Position numbers and translations under genes: made by a program
Shown: one piece after another, positions 7,242-14,339 of the stretch
Numbering within the stretch: position 1 is the first letter of the stretch
Layout: every line of letters starts with the position of its first letter
Notes under the pieces: model-generated
Database searches by the model: none
Told to the model about the DNA's origin: nothing
Seen by the model: only the letters and a program-made list of their open reading frames with translations
Origin: Candidatus Thorarchaeota archaeon
GTDB taxonomy: Archaea; Asgardarchaeota; Thorarchaeia; Thorarchaeales; Thorarchaeaceae
Assembly (NCBI GenBank): GCA_016841005.1
Contig: JAEORG010000027.1
Location: forward strand, 1 to 28,510
Reading direction: 5' to 3'
Length of the DNA: 28,510 nucleotides

Positions 7242-8252
7242 CTACTCCATGAATACTTGATTATTGAATACTACAACTCTTGAGAGGGTCGTGCCTTCGG
7301 ATAGTGAATTCGTTCCGAAAAGGATTGCATCACTTAAGAAACAATCTGCTTGAACATTTGTCCCATAACTAATACTCACAAAGGGACCAATTCGTGAATT
7401 AGTGCCAATGTTCGTATCATTAGTAATGATTGTTGGACCATGAATTGTAACACCTAGCTCTAGAGAAATATCAGAGCCAAGATGTAATTGCTCTCCTGCT
7501 TCTATAGTGTCACCTCTAGGCACAAAGATTCCTTTGATTGCAGGCGTTTCTCTCGAAAGTAAATCTCGATTTGCTTCAATAAGGTCTGGGATAGTATCTA
7601 CATCATGCCAAGATTTTGTGACAGTGTAGGATCCTATCGATTTACCTCTTGAAAGAGTGCTCTCAATGACTTCTCTTACACTTGTAATTCCAACGGATCT
7701 TCCGTGTTTGCATGCGGAAAGAAATTCTGGTTCTGCAACTAATGCCATAGCAGATCTTCCTGTTGATGAACCCTGAGATGGGACATCACCTATTCCAACA
7801 ACAAATCCATCTGCGTCAAGTGCCAATTTAGTTCCTGTTCCGAAAGATAGATCAGATGCAATTGTTAGAATGCTTTCAGATTCGGAAGTATGTGAGTGGA
7901 TAAGCTCACTGAAAATTCCTCTTTCGACTACAAAATCCACTGGACATATTATTGTAGGCTCATCGATATCTCTAGCTGCAGTTACTAACGTTTCAAGTGG
8001 TCCAATTTCATAGTTAGGGACATCTACAAGATTGATTTCGGAATCAGGAAAGGAGGAATCAATGAATTCTCGAATTTGAGATGAGAACCATCCAATACCA
8101 ATAGTAATCTCAATTGACTTGATTTCTTCAAGGTCTTTAATCAACCTGCTCAATAGAGTCTGCCCTGCACAATGAACCAGACCTTTTGGAACTTCATCTG
8201 TCAGCGGACTCATTCTTGTCCCACGTCCAGCTGCCAGAATTATTGCACGAAT
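7242..8252 (-). CDS. Sugar-phosphate nucleotidyltransferase with hexapeptide C-terminus
   Basis: About 336 residues. The N-terminus is the GT-A nucleotidyltransferase signature, IRAIILAAGRGTRMSPLTDE, with the later VPKGLVHCAGQTLL, which activates a sugar or polyol phosphate with an NTP. Residues ~250-330 show hexapeptide repeats of a left-handed beta-helix (TIIT, TNIG, SRIG, FVSIS). The family consensus start (MKAIILAAG) aligns with the ATT codon at 8252, which follows a perfect AAGGAGG at 7 nt. No ATG, GTG or TTG lies in frame at that spacing; an in-frame TTG at 8279 precedes the AAGGAGG. I therefore place the start at ATT. It is coupled to the phosphatidyltransferase (5-nt gap), consistent with supplying CDP-inositol or a similar donor; glucose-1-phosphate thymidylyltransferase-like activity is the alternative. 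Confidence 0.85.
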   Translation of the reverse strand: MRAIILAAGRGTRMSPLTDEVPKGLVHCAGQTLLSRLIKDLEEIKSIEITIGIGWFSSQIREFIDSSFPDSEINLVDVPNYEIGPLETLVTAARDIDEPTIICPVDFVVERGIFSELIHSHTSESESILTIASDLSFGTGTKLALDADGFVVGIGDVPSQGSSTGRSAMALVAEPEFLSACKHGRSVGITSVREVIESTLSRGKSIGSYTVTKSWHDVDTIPDLIEANRDLLSRETPAIKGIFVPRGDTIEAGEQLHLGSDISLELGVTIHGPTIITNDTNIGTNSRIGPFVSISYGTNVQADCFLSDAILFGTNSLSEGTTLSRVVVFNNQVFME

Positions 8253-8293
8253 TGGAAATCCTCCTTGAATAAGTCTCAAGCTAGAAGGTTCAT
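8253..8293. promoter_or_regulatory. Strong SD before ATT start; divergent gene starts
   Basis: AAGGAGG on the minus strand at 8266-8260 is 7 nt from the ATT codon at 8252. On the plus strand GAAGG at 8284-8288 is 5 nt from ATG 8294. The AT-rich stretch cattt...catatgtatg at about 8291-8306 could hold the promoter of the minus-strand gene, within the start of the plus-strand gene. Confidence 0.5.
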
Positions 8294-9034
8294 ATGTATG
8301 TTTGGCACATTCAATTATTAGTGAGTGGAGCCTTGAACGCAAGAATCCATAGATTGGAAACAGAAGAAGATTATGAAAAAGTCATTGAAAGATCAGTTGA
8401 GATTCTAGAGAGGGGCGGTCTAGTCGTGTATCCTACCGATACTAGCTATGGTCTCGCTTGCGATCCAAGGAATGCTGATGCAGTCGAGAAATTATTCGAA
8501 GCAAAAAATCGAGATAGAACTGTTGGAGTGCCACTTCTCTTTGCTGATGAAAACCAGTGTGAAAAATATCATGATTTTGGCGAGCTTGAGAGAGTACTGA
8601 CTCGCCTTTTCTGGCCTGGAAGTTTGACTCTTATTGTCGTTGCTAAAGATACTGTTCCAACCCATATCACCAAAGGCCGAACAACCGTTGCTATACGTGT
8701 ACCTGATCATCCTATCCCAAGAGGAATTGCTCAGAAACTTGGAGCTCCAATTGTAGGTACCAGTGCTAATATTTCTGGAGGACCCAGCCCATTTGATTTT
8801 ACATCTGCGTTTGAGCAGCTTGGGGACAAAGTAGATTTCTACATTGATGGTGGTCCCTCCACTTCTAGTCTCAACTCGACTGTTTTGGGTGTAAATGAAG
8901 AAGAAGAGGGTTTCTCAAGTATCAAAATATTCAGAGAAGGAGCTGTATCAGTTGATATGCTTAGAGAATATCTTCAATCAGATACTGATGCCCTTCGTTT
9001 CTGGACAAGTAGAATATTCAATGCGGAGATGTGA
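8294..9034 (+). CDS. tsaC: L-threonylcarbamoyladenylate synthase (TsaC/Sua5 family)
   Basis: About 246 residues with the YrdC-like fold. Signature elements are VVYPTDTSYGLACDP near 42-56, the substrate-binding EAKNRDRTVGVPLL near 70-83, FWPGSLTLIV near 105-114, RVPDHPI and the GTSANISGGP loop near 155-164. It makes threonylcarbamoyl-AMP from threonine, bicarbonate and ATP, which the KEOPS complex uses for tRNA t6A37. The long Sua5 C-terminal domain is absent. ATG 8294 has GAAGG 5 nt upstream; GTG 8321 is a good alternative and better matches family length. It overlaps the next gene by 4 nt (GTGA). The KEOPS subunit Cgi121 lies 0.5 kb away and Pcc1 farther right. Confidence 0.92.
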   Translation: MYVWHIQLLVSGALNARIHRLETEEDYEKVIERSVEILERGGLVVYPTDTSYGLACDPRNADAVEKLFEAKNRDRTVGVPLLFADENQCEKYHDFGELERVLTRLFWPGSLTLIVVAKDTVPTHITKGRTTVAIRVPDHPIPRGIAQKLGAPIVGTSANISGGPSPFDFTSAFEQLGDKVDFYIDGGPSTSSLNSTVLGVNEEEEGFSSIKIFREGAVSVDMLREYLQSDTDALRFWTSRIFNAEM

Positions 9035-9579
9035 GGTCGAATCTTCTGCAAGAATTTAATATCTTAATTGGATGCCCCAGAGATCGGGAAAGAGGAGCAA
9101 AATCAGAGGTTCAATACTTCATCGGAGATATAATCGGGGACGAGAACCTGCGTGTGTATCATACGCATATATCAGGGCTTATCACATGTATGACCTCTTT
9201 GAATCCTTTTGAGGTCATTGAAAAGTTAAAAGAGATCGCTGATGAGAATCCTTACCAGTTCAGATATGCTATAAAATTCACGCCTTTGGAAGTCTGTGTC
9301 AAGTCAGATATTGATGAGATATCAAAAGCAGTAGAAAGACTACTTCATAAAATAGGAGAAGAGGACTCATTTCGAGTGACTGTCAAAAGACGCCATACTG
9401 ATCTACAGCATATGGATGTCGTTACAGCAACAGCAGATATTATTCCAAGGAGAGTAGACCTTGACAATCCTAACAAGATTGTATTGATAGAGATTGTCGG
9501 AGAACTTACAGGAATCTCCATTTTAAACTCAGATCAAGATATCCTATCGATTATGACAATGCGGGATGATATGTACTAA
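9031..9579 (+). CDS. THUMP-domain protein, Tan1-like
   Basis: About 182 residues; GTG 9031 overlaps the TsaC stop, so the two are translationally coupled. After a short N-terminal strand region, residues ~60-165 match a THUMP domain: YAIKFTPLEVCVKSDIDEI, FRVTVKRRHTDLQ and then IVLIEIVGELTGISIL. Tan1 proteins bind tRNA through THUMP and are required with the acetyltransferase Kre33/TmcA for ac4C12 in some tRNAs. No methyltransferase or other catalytic domain is fused, so a tRNA-binding adaptor role is inferred. Its operon partner being a t6A enzyme supports tRNA modification. Confidence 0.82.
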   Translation: MRSNLLQEFNILIGCPRDRERGAKSEVQYFIGDIIGDENLRVYHTHISGLITCMTSLNPFEVIEKLKEIADENPYQFRYAIKFTPLEVCVKSDIDEISKAVERLLHKIGEEDSFRVTVKRRHTDLQHMDVVTATADIIPRRVDLDNPNKIVLIEIVGELTGISILNSDQDILSIMTMRDDMY

Positions 9580-9580
9580 G

Positions 9581-10162
9581 CTAAATATCAAATGCTACAG
9601 ATGAAATTCTACTCACTACACATTTTGAGAGAGCAGCCTGAAAATCACGAGGATTCTCCACAGCTCCAAACACATTAACTTCGGATTTCCCAATATCAAA
9701 TATTTCCATAATATGCTCCAATCTTGCCATAGAAGGTGGAAATTCATGTTCACATTGTTGTCCAATATCATTTCTGAGGGCGTCTAGAACACTTTGAATC
9801 CCATTTTTATCCTCTGCAACGATTACTACTGCAACAGAGGGAAGGTCGTCTGATACTCCAACGATAGACAACGCACGACCTATCTGATGTTGCCCCGATG
9901 CAAAAACAGCAATTTCTACACTCAACGAACGAGATTGAGCATATCCACCATGCCAAGCATTGAGCGCATTCTGTGAAGCTGAAAGAAGATGGTTGAAATC
10001 CACTATTTTGGATCCATCAAAGAGCTGGAGCGCCTTTACGTTGGAACTAAGAGTTGTAACAATTTCTAGTAATTGCTCAGTGTTTAGTTGGTTTTCATTA
10101 GTGATCTCTTCAATCGCAATGAACAGTACTCCTCGATCTGATACAAGTGTTGTCTGATACAC
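9581..10162 (-). CDS. cgi121: KEOPS complex subunit Cgi121
   Basis: About 193 residues. The central part matches Cgi121/TPRKB: KALQLFDGSKIVDFNHLLSA, then NALNAWHGGYAQSRSLSVEI and FASGQHQIGRALSIVGVSDD. Cgi121 binds Bud32 in KEOPS and helps recruit the tRNA 3' end for t6A37 synthesis. A long C-terminal part (~125-193) includes predicted strands and an AVENPRDFQAALSKCVV helix. GTG 10162 has GAGGA 6 nt upstream. It converges on the Tan1-like gene with a 1-nt gap, so the ends of the two genes are packed tightly. The Pcc1 subunit of the same complex lies at 24294-24566. Confidence 0.85.
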   Translation of the reverse strand: MYQTTLVSDRGVLFIAIEEITNENQLNTEQLLEIVTTLSSNVKALQLFDGSKIVDFNHLLSASQNALNAWHGGYAQSRSLSVEIAVFASGQHQIGRALSIVGVSDDLPSVAVVIVAEDKNGIQSVLDALRNDIGQQCEHEFPPSMARLEHIMEIFDIGKSEVNVFGAVENPRDFQAALSKCVVSRISSVAFDI

Positions 10163-10189
10163 TGTTATTCCTCGTTGAAATTCCTAGCT

Positions 10190-10771
10190 CTACAATCGTT
10201 TCATGAAATAATCAGCGACAGTAGGCTCAAATCCAACTTCAAAGACTAATCTATCTCTAATTTGTCGCATATCTAGTGATGCATCTTCTTCTTTGAATTT
10301 TCTAACAAGGGCAATTATTGACTCTCGTATCTCCCAAGGATATACAGTCCAAGCTTCAACGCGCTGCATATAGAAATCAGGAACAACTCGAGACCATGGT
10401 TTTAGATGCAGTACTGCGCTACGTAGATCCTTAGGTTTTAGATTCGTGACATATTCAATTGCATGATACATACTCTCTCCTGTATCCGCGACTTCATCAA
10501 TTATGAGAACGTTCTTGTCCTCGATTGGAATTGAGAGTGGTTGTGTTATCTTTGGTTCTCGTCCATGTTCTCCTAAGTCAGTGTAGTATTCGATTCGGAC
10601 ATTAAACATGGCATTAGCATAGAGGACGTCTGAAAGAATCCGCGCTGGTATCCAACCACCTCGTGCAATTCCAATAATGAGGTCGGGTGCAAAACCACTC
10701 TCAACAATGCGCTCTGAAAGCTGTAATGTTAAATTGTAAACATCTTTCCAGCTTAGAATAAGGTATTCCAT
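10190..10771 (-). CDS. Purine phosphoribosyltransferase-like protein
   Basis: About 193 residues. The PRPP-binding motif of type I phosphoribosyltransferases is intact (VLIIDEVADTGESM, about 90-103), as is the N-terminal PPi loop region LIIGIARGGWIPARILSDVL. The shape matches the xanthine/hypoxanthine-guanine PRTase group that salvages a nucleobase with PRPP to give a nucleotide. The C-terminal region, YPWEIRESIIALVRKF, resembles the archaeal Gpt-like group, but the base specificity cannot be read. ATG 10771 is preferred over TTG 10780. The stop lies 27 nt upstream of the cgi121 start on the same strand, so the two genes may be co-transcribed. Confidence 0.88.
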   Translation of the reverse strand: MEYLILSWKDVYNLTLQLSERIVESGFAPDLIIGIARGGWIPARILSDVLYANAMFNVRIEYYTDLGEHGREPKITQPLSIPIEDKNVLIIDEVADTGESMYHAIEYVTNLKPKDLRSAVLHLKPWSRVVPDFYMQRVEAWTVYPWEIRESIIALVRKFKEEDASLDMRQIRDRLVFEVGFEPTVADYFMKRL

Positions 10772-10883
10772 TGAATTCAACTACTAAACACGTTTGGGCT
10801 GTTCACTCGTTACTCCTTAATTAATTCACCCTAAACTAGCACAAGGTAAAAGAAGGCTTAGCTATTTGGTGATGTGAATCATA

Positions 10884-12149
10884 ATGAAACCTGACCTCCT
10901 ACTCACACATATCGGACAACTCGTGACAATGTCAAGCGAAGATGGTAAACCTAAGACCAGTGAGAATATGAAAGACCTCTCAATCATAGAAAATGGAGCA
11001 GTAGCCATCAAGGAGGGGGTGATTAAGCTAGTAGGTACTACTGAAGATCTTCTCTCCCAAATCGATAGCGACGATATGATCCCACAGATCGAATTGTCTG
11101 ATAAGTTGGTATTACCAGGTTTTGTAGACAGTCACACTCACCTTACTTTTGGTGGATCGCGAGAGAATGACTTTGCAATGAAGCTCGCAGGAAAGACCTA
11201 CATGGAAATTTTAGATGCAGGAGGAGGTATTCTGAATACTCTACGAGCAACCAGAGATGCTACAAAAGAACTGCTTACTAGTAATGCATATGCCTACGCA
11301 AATAGAATGCTGAAAGAAGGAACTACGACCGTTGAGGCAAAGAGTGGTTATGGATTAGATACTAAAAATGAAATCAAGATGCTTAAGGCGGTAGAGGATT
11401 TGCGAGAGAAAATTCCAATGGATATTGTTTCAACATTTCTAGGTGCTCATGCAATTCCACCTGAATTCAATGGGAGAACAGATGATTATGTGGATGTAAT
11501 CATAAATGAGATGATTCCAAGGGTTGCAGCTGAGAACCTGGCCGAGTTTTGTGATGTCTTTTGTGAGAAGGGAGTATTCGATATAGAACAATCCCGTAGA
11601 ATCCTTCTTGCTGCAAAAGAAGCAGGAATGAAGCTTAAGGTTCATGCTGATGAGATTGTTCAACTTGGCGGTGCAGAGCTTGCTGCAGAGTTATGTGCAG
11701 TTTCTGCAGATCATCTTCTCATGGCATCTGATGACGGTCTTGAAGCGATGCTTAGAGCTGGTACAATTGCAACTCTTTTACCTGCAACTGCATTCAGTCT
11801 AAACACGAATTATGCTCGAGCTCGAGATATGATTGAGATGGGATTGCCCGTTGCTCTAGCTACGGATTTCAATCCTAACTGTGCAAATGAATCACTCTTT
11901 TTCACCATTGCACTTGCATGTTACAAGATGAAGATGCACCCAAGGGAAGTCATCTCAGCATTAACCATCAATGCAGCGCATGCATTAGACCGTACTGATT
12001 CTGTTGGTAGTATTGAACGAGGAAAACGGGCGGATATTATTGTACTTGACTGTCCAAATCCTGAATATCTTGCATACCGATTTGGAGTCAATCTAGTTCA
12101 TACTGTCATCACTCAGGGTGAGGTGGTTTACACGAAATTTAACCAATAG
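10884..12149 (+). CDS. hutI: Imidazolonepropionase
   Basis: About 421 residues, the normal HutI length. Amidohydrolase zinc ligands are visible: VDSHTHLTFGGSRENDF with H84 and H86, KVHADEIVQLGG, SADHLLMAS, and ATDFNPNCANES with the metal Asp. LTINAAHALDRTDSVGSIERG is the family C-terminal signature. It hydrolyses 4-imidazolone-5-propionate to N-formimino-L-glutamate, the third step of histidine breakdown. ATG 10884 follows GGTGATG by 9 nt; a TATA-like cttaattaat lies at about 10814-10823. It faces hutH and hutU, separated by a DtxR-type regulator with a 1-nt gap. No formiminoglutamase is seen in the window. Confidence 0.96.
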   Translation: MKPDLLLTHIGQLVTMSSEDGKPKTSENMKDLSIIENGAVAIKEGVIKLVGTTEDLLSQIDSDDMIPQIELSDKLVLPGFVDSHTHLTFGGSRENDFAMKLAGKTYMEILDAGGGILNTLRATRDATKELLTSNAYAYANRMLKEGTTTVEAKSGYGLDTKNEIKMLKAVEDLREKIPMDIVSTFLGAHAIPPEFNGRTDDYVDVIINEMIPRVAAENLAEFCDVFCEKGVFDIEQSRRILLAAKEAGMKLKVHADEIVQLGGAELAAELCAVSADHLLMASDDGLEAMLRAGTIATLLPATAFSLNTNYARARDMIEMGLPVALATDFNPNCANESLFFTIALACYKMKMHPREVISALTINAAHALDRTDSVGSIERGKRADIIVLDCPNPEYLAYRFGVNLVHTVITQGEVVYTKFNQ

Positions 12150-12150
12150 G

Positions 12151-12570
12151 TCATTTAGATTGAAACTCTGATAGAAATTTAGCAGCCTTGGGAGTGATCT
12201 GAACCCATTCAACGAAATCTATTAGCTTATCCACTGTTTCAGGACGCACAATATGCTCGATCTCACAGGCGTCATCATTTGCTATTTCTGAGTCAATACC
12301 AATCATCTCAAAGAACCATCGCAGGGTTTGGTGAGTTCTCTCAAGACGTTCAGCAATCGACCTGCCTTTCTTAGTTAATGATATTTCTCTGTTGTAGCGT
12401 TCGCGATTCACTAGTTTCATTTCTGATAATTTCTTTAATACATAGGTGACACTGGGAGACTTGACACCTCTGGCATTTGCAATATCTGTCACACTTGCTA
12501 CATTTCCTCTTTTTTCAATCTCATAAATTGTTTCGAGATATTGCTCCATTGCCTTCGATAGTTTTGTCAA
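12151..12570 (-). CDS. DtxR/MntR-family metalloregulator
   Basis: About 139 residues: an N-terminal winged helix (VTDIANARGVKSPSVTYVLKKLSEMKLVNRERYNREISLTKKG spans about 27-69) and a C-terminal dimerisation helix. There is no SH3-like third domain, as in MntR. Candidate metal residues are E13 in QYLETIYEI, a His in ERTHQTL, and the CEIEH block, where Cys replaces the Glu of MntR and matches the Cys of DtxR; the MntR D8/DtxR M10 position is Gln. Metal preference is therefore unclear (Mn or Fe). The start is TTG 12570 with GGTGA 7 nt upstream. It may act on its own promoter or the flanking hut genes, but no direct evidence links it to histidine. Confidence 0.9.
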   Translation of the reverse strand: MTKLSKAMEQYLETIYEIEKRGNVASVTDIANARGVKSPSVTYVLKKLSEMKLVNRERYNREISLTKKGRSIAERLERTHQTLRWFFEMIGIDSEIANDDACEIEHIVRPETVDKLIDFVEWVQITPKAAKFLSEFQSK

Positions 12571-12622
12571 TTATATGTCACCAGACCTTTAGAGTTCTTA
12601 GAGGTGTCTAACAATAACTAAT

Positions 12623-12661
12623 GTTCATGATAGATAAAGGTTCATGCATGCACATAGATAA
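12623..12661. repeat. Interleaved direct repeats upstream of the DtxR gene
   Basis: GTTCATG occurs at 12623-12629 and 12640-12646, and ATAGATAA at 12630-12637 and 12654-12661, with a CATGCATG palindrome in the second unit. They lie 53-91 nt upstream of the DtxR-family start, between it and the hutH stop, where an operator or activator site would fall. Confidence 0.35.
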
Positions 12662-12669
12662 CAACTGGT

Positions 12670-14202
12670 TTATTCCTCAAGTAGGTCTCCTGAAACTTGT
12701 TTTGCCCAGTCTATTATCGTTCCAGATTGCATCAACTCTCGAATCGCTACTATATCGGTGTGGAGGATTCTGTCATCATCAAGTGTAGGAACAACTCTTC
12801 GAAGCTGGTTTCGTACTGATTCAAGTGGTGCGGCTGGTTTTAATGGAGCAAGTAAATCAACACCCTGAGTTGAACAAAGATATTCAATCGCAACCACATT
12901 TTGAACATTTTCAAGAATCTTACGTGCCTTTCTTGAGGCGATTGTGCCCATGCTGACATGATCTTCTTGATCAGCACTAGTAGGGATAGAATCAACACTG
13001 GCCGGGTGAGCAAGTACCTTGTTCTCTGATACTAGTGCAGCAGCTGTGTACTGAGCAATCATCAGACCTGATTTTAATCCCCCATTCTTTGTCAGGAAAG
13101 GAGGTAACCCACTAAGGTCCGGATTCACAAGTCGGTTAATTCTGCGTTCAGCAATGTTAGCGATCTCCGAAACTGCTATCCCTAGAAAATCCATCGCTAA
13201 AGCGATTGGTTGCCCATGAAAATTCCCACCAGAAAGAACTGTTTCACCATCTGGGAATACAAGAGGATTATCAGTTGCAGAGTTGATTTCTGTTTCCAGA
13301 ATGCTTCTAACATATCTGATAGTATCAAGGGAAGCTCCTAGGACTTGTGGTATACACCTCAAAGAATATGCATCTTGTACTTTCCCGCAATCTGCATGTG
13401 ATTGGTTGATTTCGCTCTCAGGGAGAAGCCTTCGCATGATAGATGCAATATCAGATTGTCCTTCATGAGGACGAACATCATGTATGCGTGAATCAAATGC
13501 AACTCGTGTTCCTCTTAATGCTTCAAGACTCATTGCTGCTGAGATTGCAGCATCTTGAACTAAGAGGAACGCATCATAAACTGCAAGCACACCAATTGAT
13601 GTCATTGGTTGCGTTCCGTTAATTAATGCAACTCCCTCTTTGGCTTGAAGACTAATAGGTGAAATACCTGCAGTTCTCATAGCCTTTGCACCATCCATCC
13701 TTTGTCCATGGAAGTAGGCTTCACCTTCACCTATCATCACAAGAACCATGTGAGCTAGAGGCGCAAGGTCGCCACTCGATCCAACAGAACCCTGCTCAGG
13801 AACAATGGGTACAACACCTTTGTTTAACATAGATACAAGAGTTTCAATAACCTCTACTCTGACTCCCGAGTATCCTTTCGCTAGGGCATTTGCTCTTAGA
13901 AGTAACATCCCCCTGACAATTTCTTGAGAAAAGGGATTACCAACACCAGCACTATGACTTCTAATGAGATTAACCTGTAGTTTTGCTAGGTCATGCTCGT
14001 CTATGGAAACATCCGCAAGATCCCCAAAACCAGTATTAACACCATAGACAGTTCTTCCTTCGTTGAGGGCGCGTTCAACCACAGCACGACTTTCTTCTAT
14101 CTTTTTTCGAGCAGTGTCATCAAGTACAACTTCAAAACCGTGTCTTGCAACATTTACCACATCCTCGATTGTCAGGCTTTCACCATCAATTGAAACAACC
14201 AC
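12670..14202 (-). CDS. hutH: Histidine ammonia-lyase
   Basis: About 510 residues with GTG 14202, the same length as the Pseudomonas enzyme. It deaminates histidine to urocanate. The MIO cofactor loop reads GSVGSSGDLAPLAH, placing the triad at S142-S143-G144, the very positions of A142-S143-G144 in Pseudomonas HutH; this favours the chosen start over the in-frame TTG 14223 and GTG 14211. The usual first residue is Ala, so Ser is uncommon. Other family blocks are YGVNTGFGDLADV, SATDNPLVFPDGE, GGNFHGQPIALAMD and QDHVSM-like DQEDHVSMGTIASRKA. A TATA-like agtatatct overlaps a palindrome upstream. It lies downstream of hutU, with a promoter of its own. Confidence 0.96.
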   Translation of the reverse strand: MVVSIDGESLTIEDVVNVARHGFEVVLDDTARKKIEESRAVVERALNEGRTVYGVNTGFGDLADVSIDEHDLAKLQVNLIRSHSAGVGNPFSQEIVRGMLLLRANALAKGYSGVRVEVIETLVSMLNKGVVPIVPEQGSVGSSGDLAPLAHMVLVMIGEGEAYFHGQRMDGAKAMRTAGISPISLQAKEGVALINGTQPMTSIGVLAVYDAFLLVQDAAISAAMSLEALRGTRVAFDSRIHDVRPHEGQSDIASIMRRLLPESEINQSHADCGKVQDAYSLRCIPQVLGASLDTIRYVRSILETEINSATDNPLVFPDGETVLSGGNFHGQPIALAMDFLGIAVSEIANIAERRINRLVNPDLSGLPPFLTKNGGLKSGLMIAQYTAAALVSENKVLAHPASVDSIPTSADQEDHVSMGTIASRKARKILENVQNVVAIEYLCSTQGVDLLAPLKPAAPLESVRNQLRRVVPTLDDDRILHTDIVAIRELMQSGTIIDWAKQVSGDLLEE

Positions 14203-14228
14203 GAATATCACACAGCCAAGCAAGGTCT

Positions 14229-14247
14229 GACAGATATACTATCTGTC
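14229..14247. promoter_or_regulatory. 19-bp palindromic operator over the hutH TATA box
   Basis: GACAGATATACTATCTGTC is a perfect 8+3+8 inverted repeat. On the minus strand it contains AGTATATCT, a plausible hutH TATA box about 27 nt from the expected start of transcription. A bound dimer here would block transcription factor access. The Lrp-type gene in the cluster is the obvious candidate binder, but this is inference. No copy was seen upstream of hutU or hutI. Confidence 0.6.
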
Positions 14248-14339
14248 GTGTTGTAATCTAGCATCTTTAGGGTGTTGCTTTAGTAATTATCGTTCAAAGA
14301 TGTAAGTACCAATATTAACTGAAATCAATCAAATAGACG

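Noticed and set aside
8253..8342. Longer nucleotidyltransferase reading frame
   Set aside because: The extra residues lie upstream of the AAGGAGG and the conserved family N-terminus, and they overlap the divergent tsaC start.
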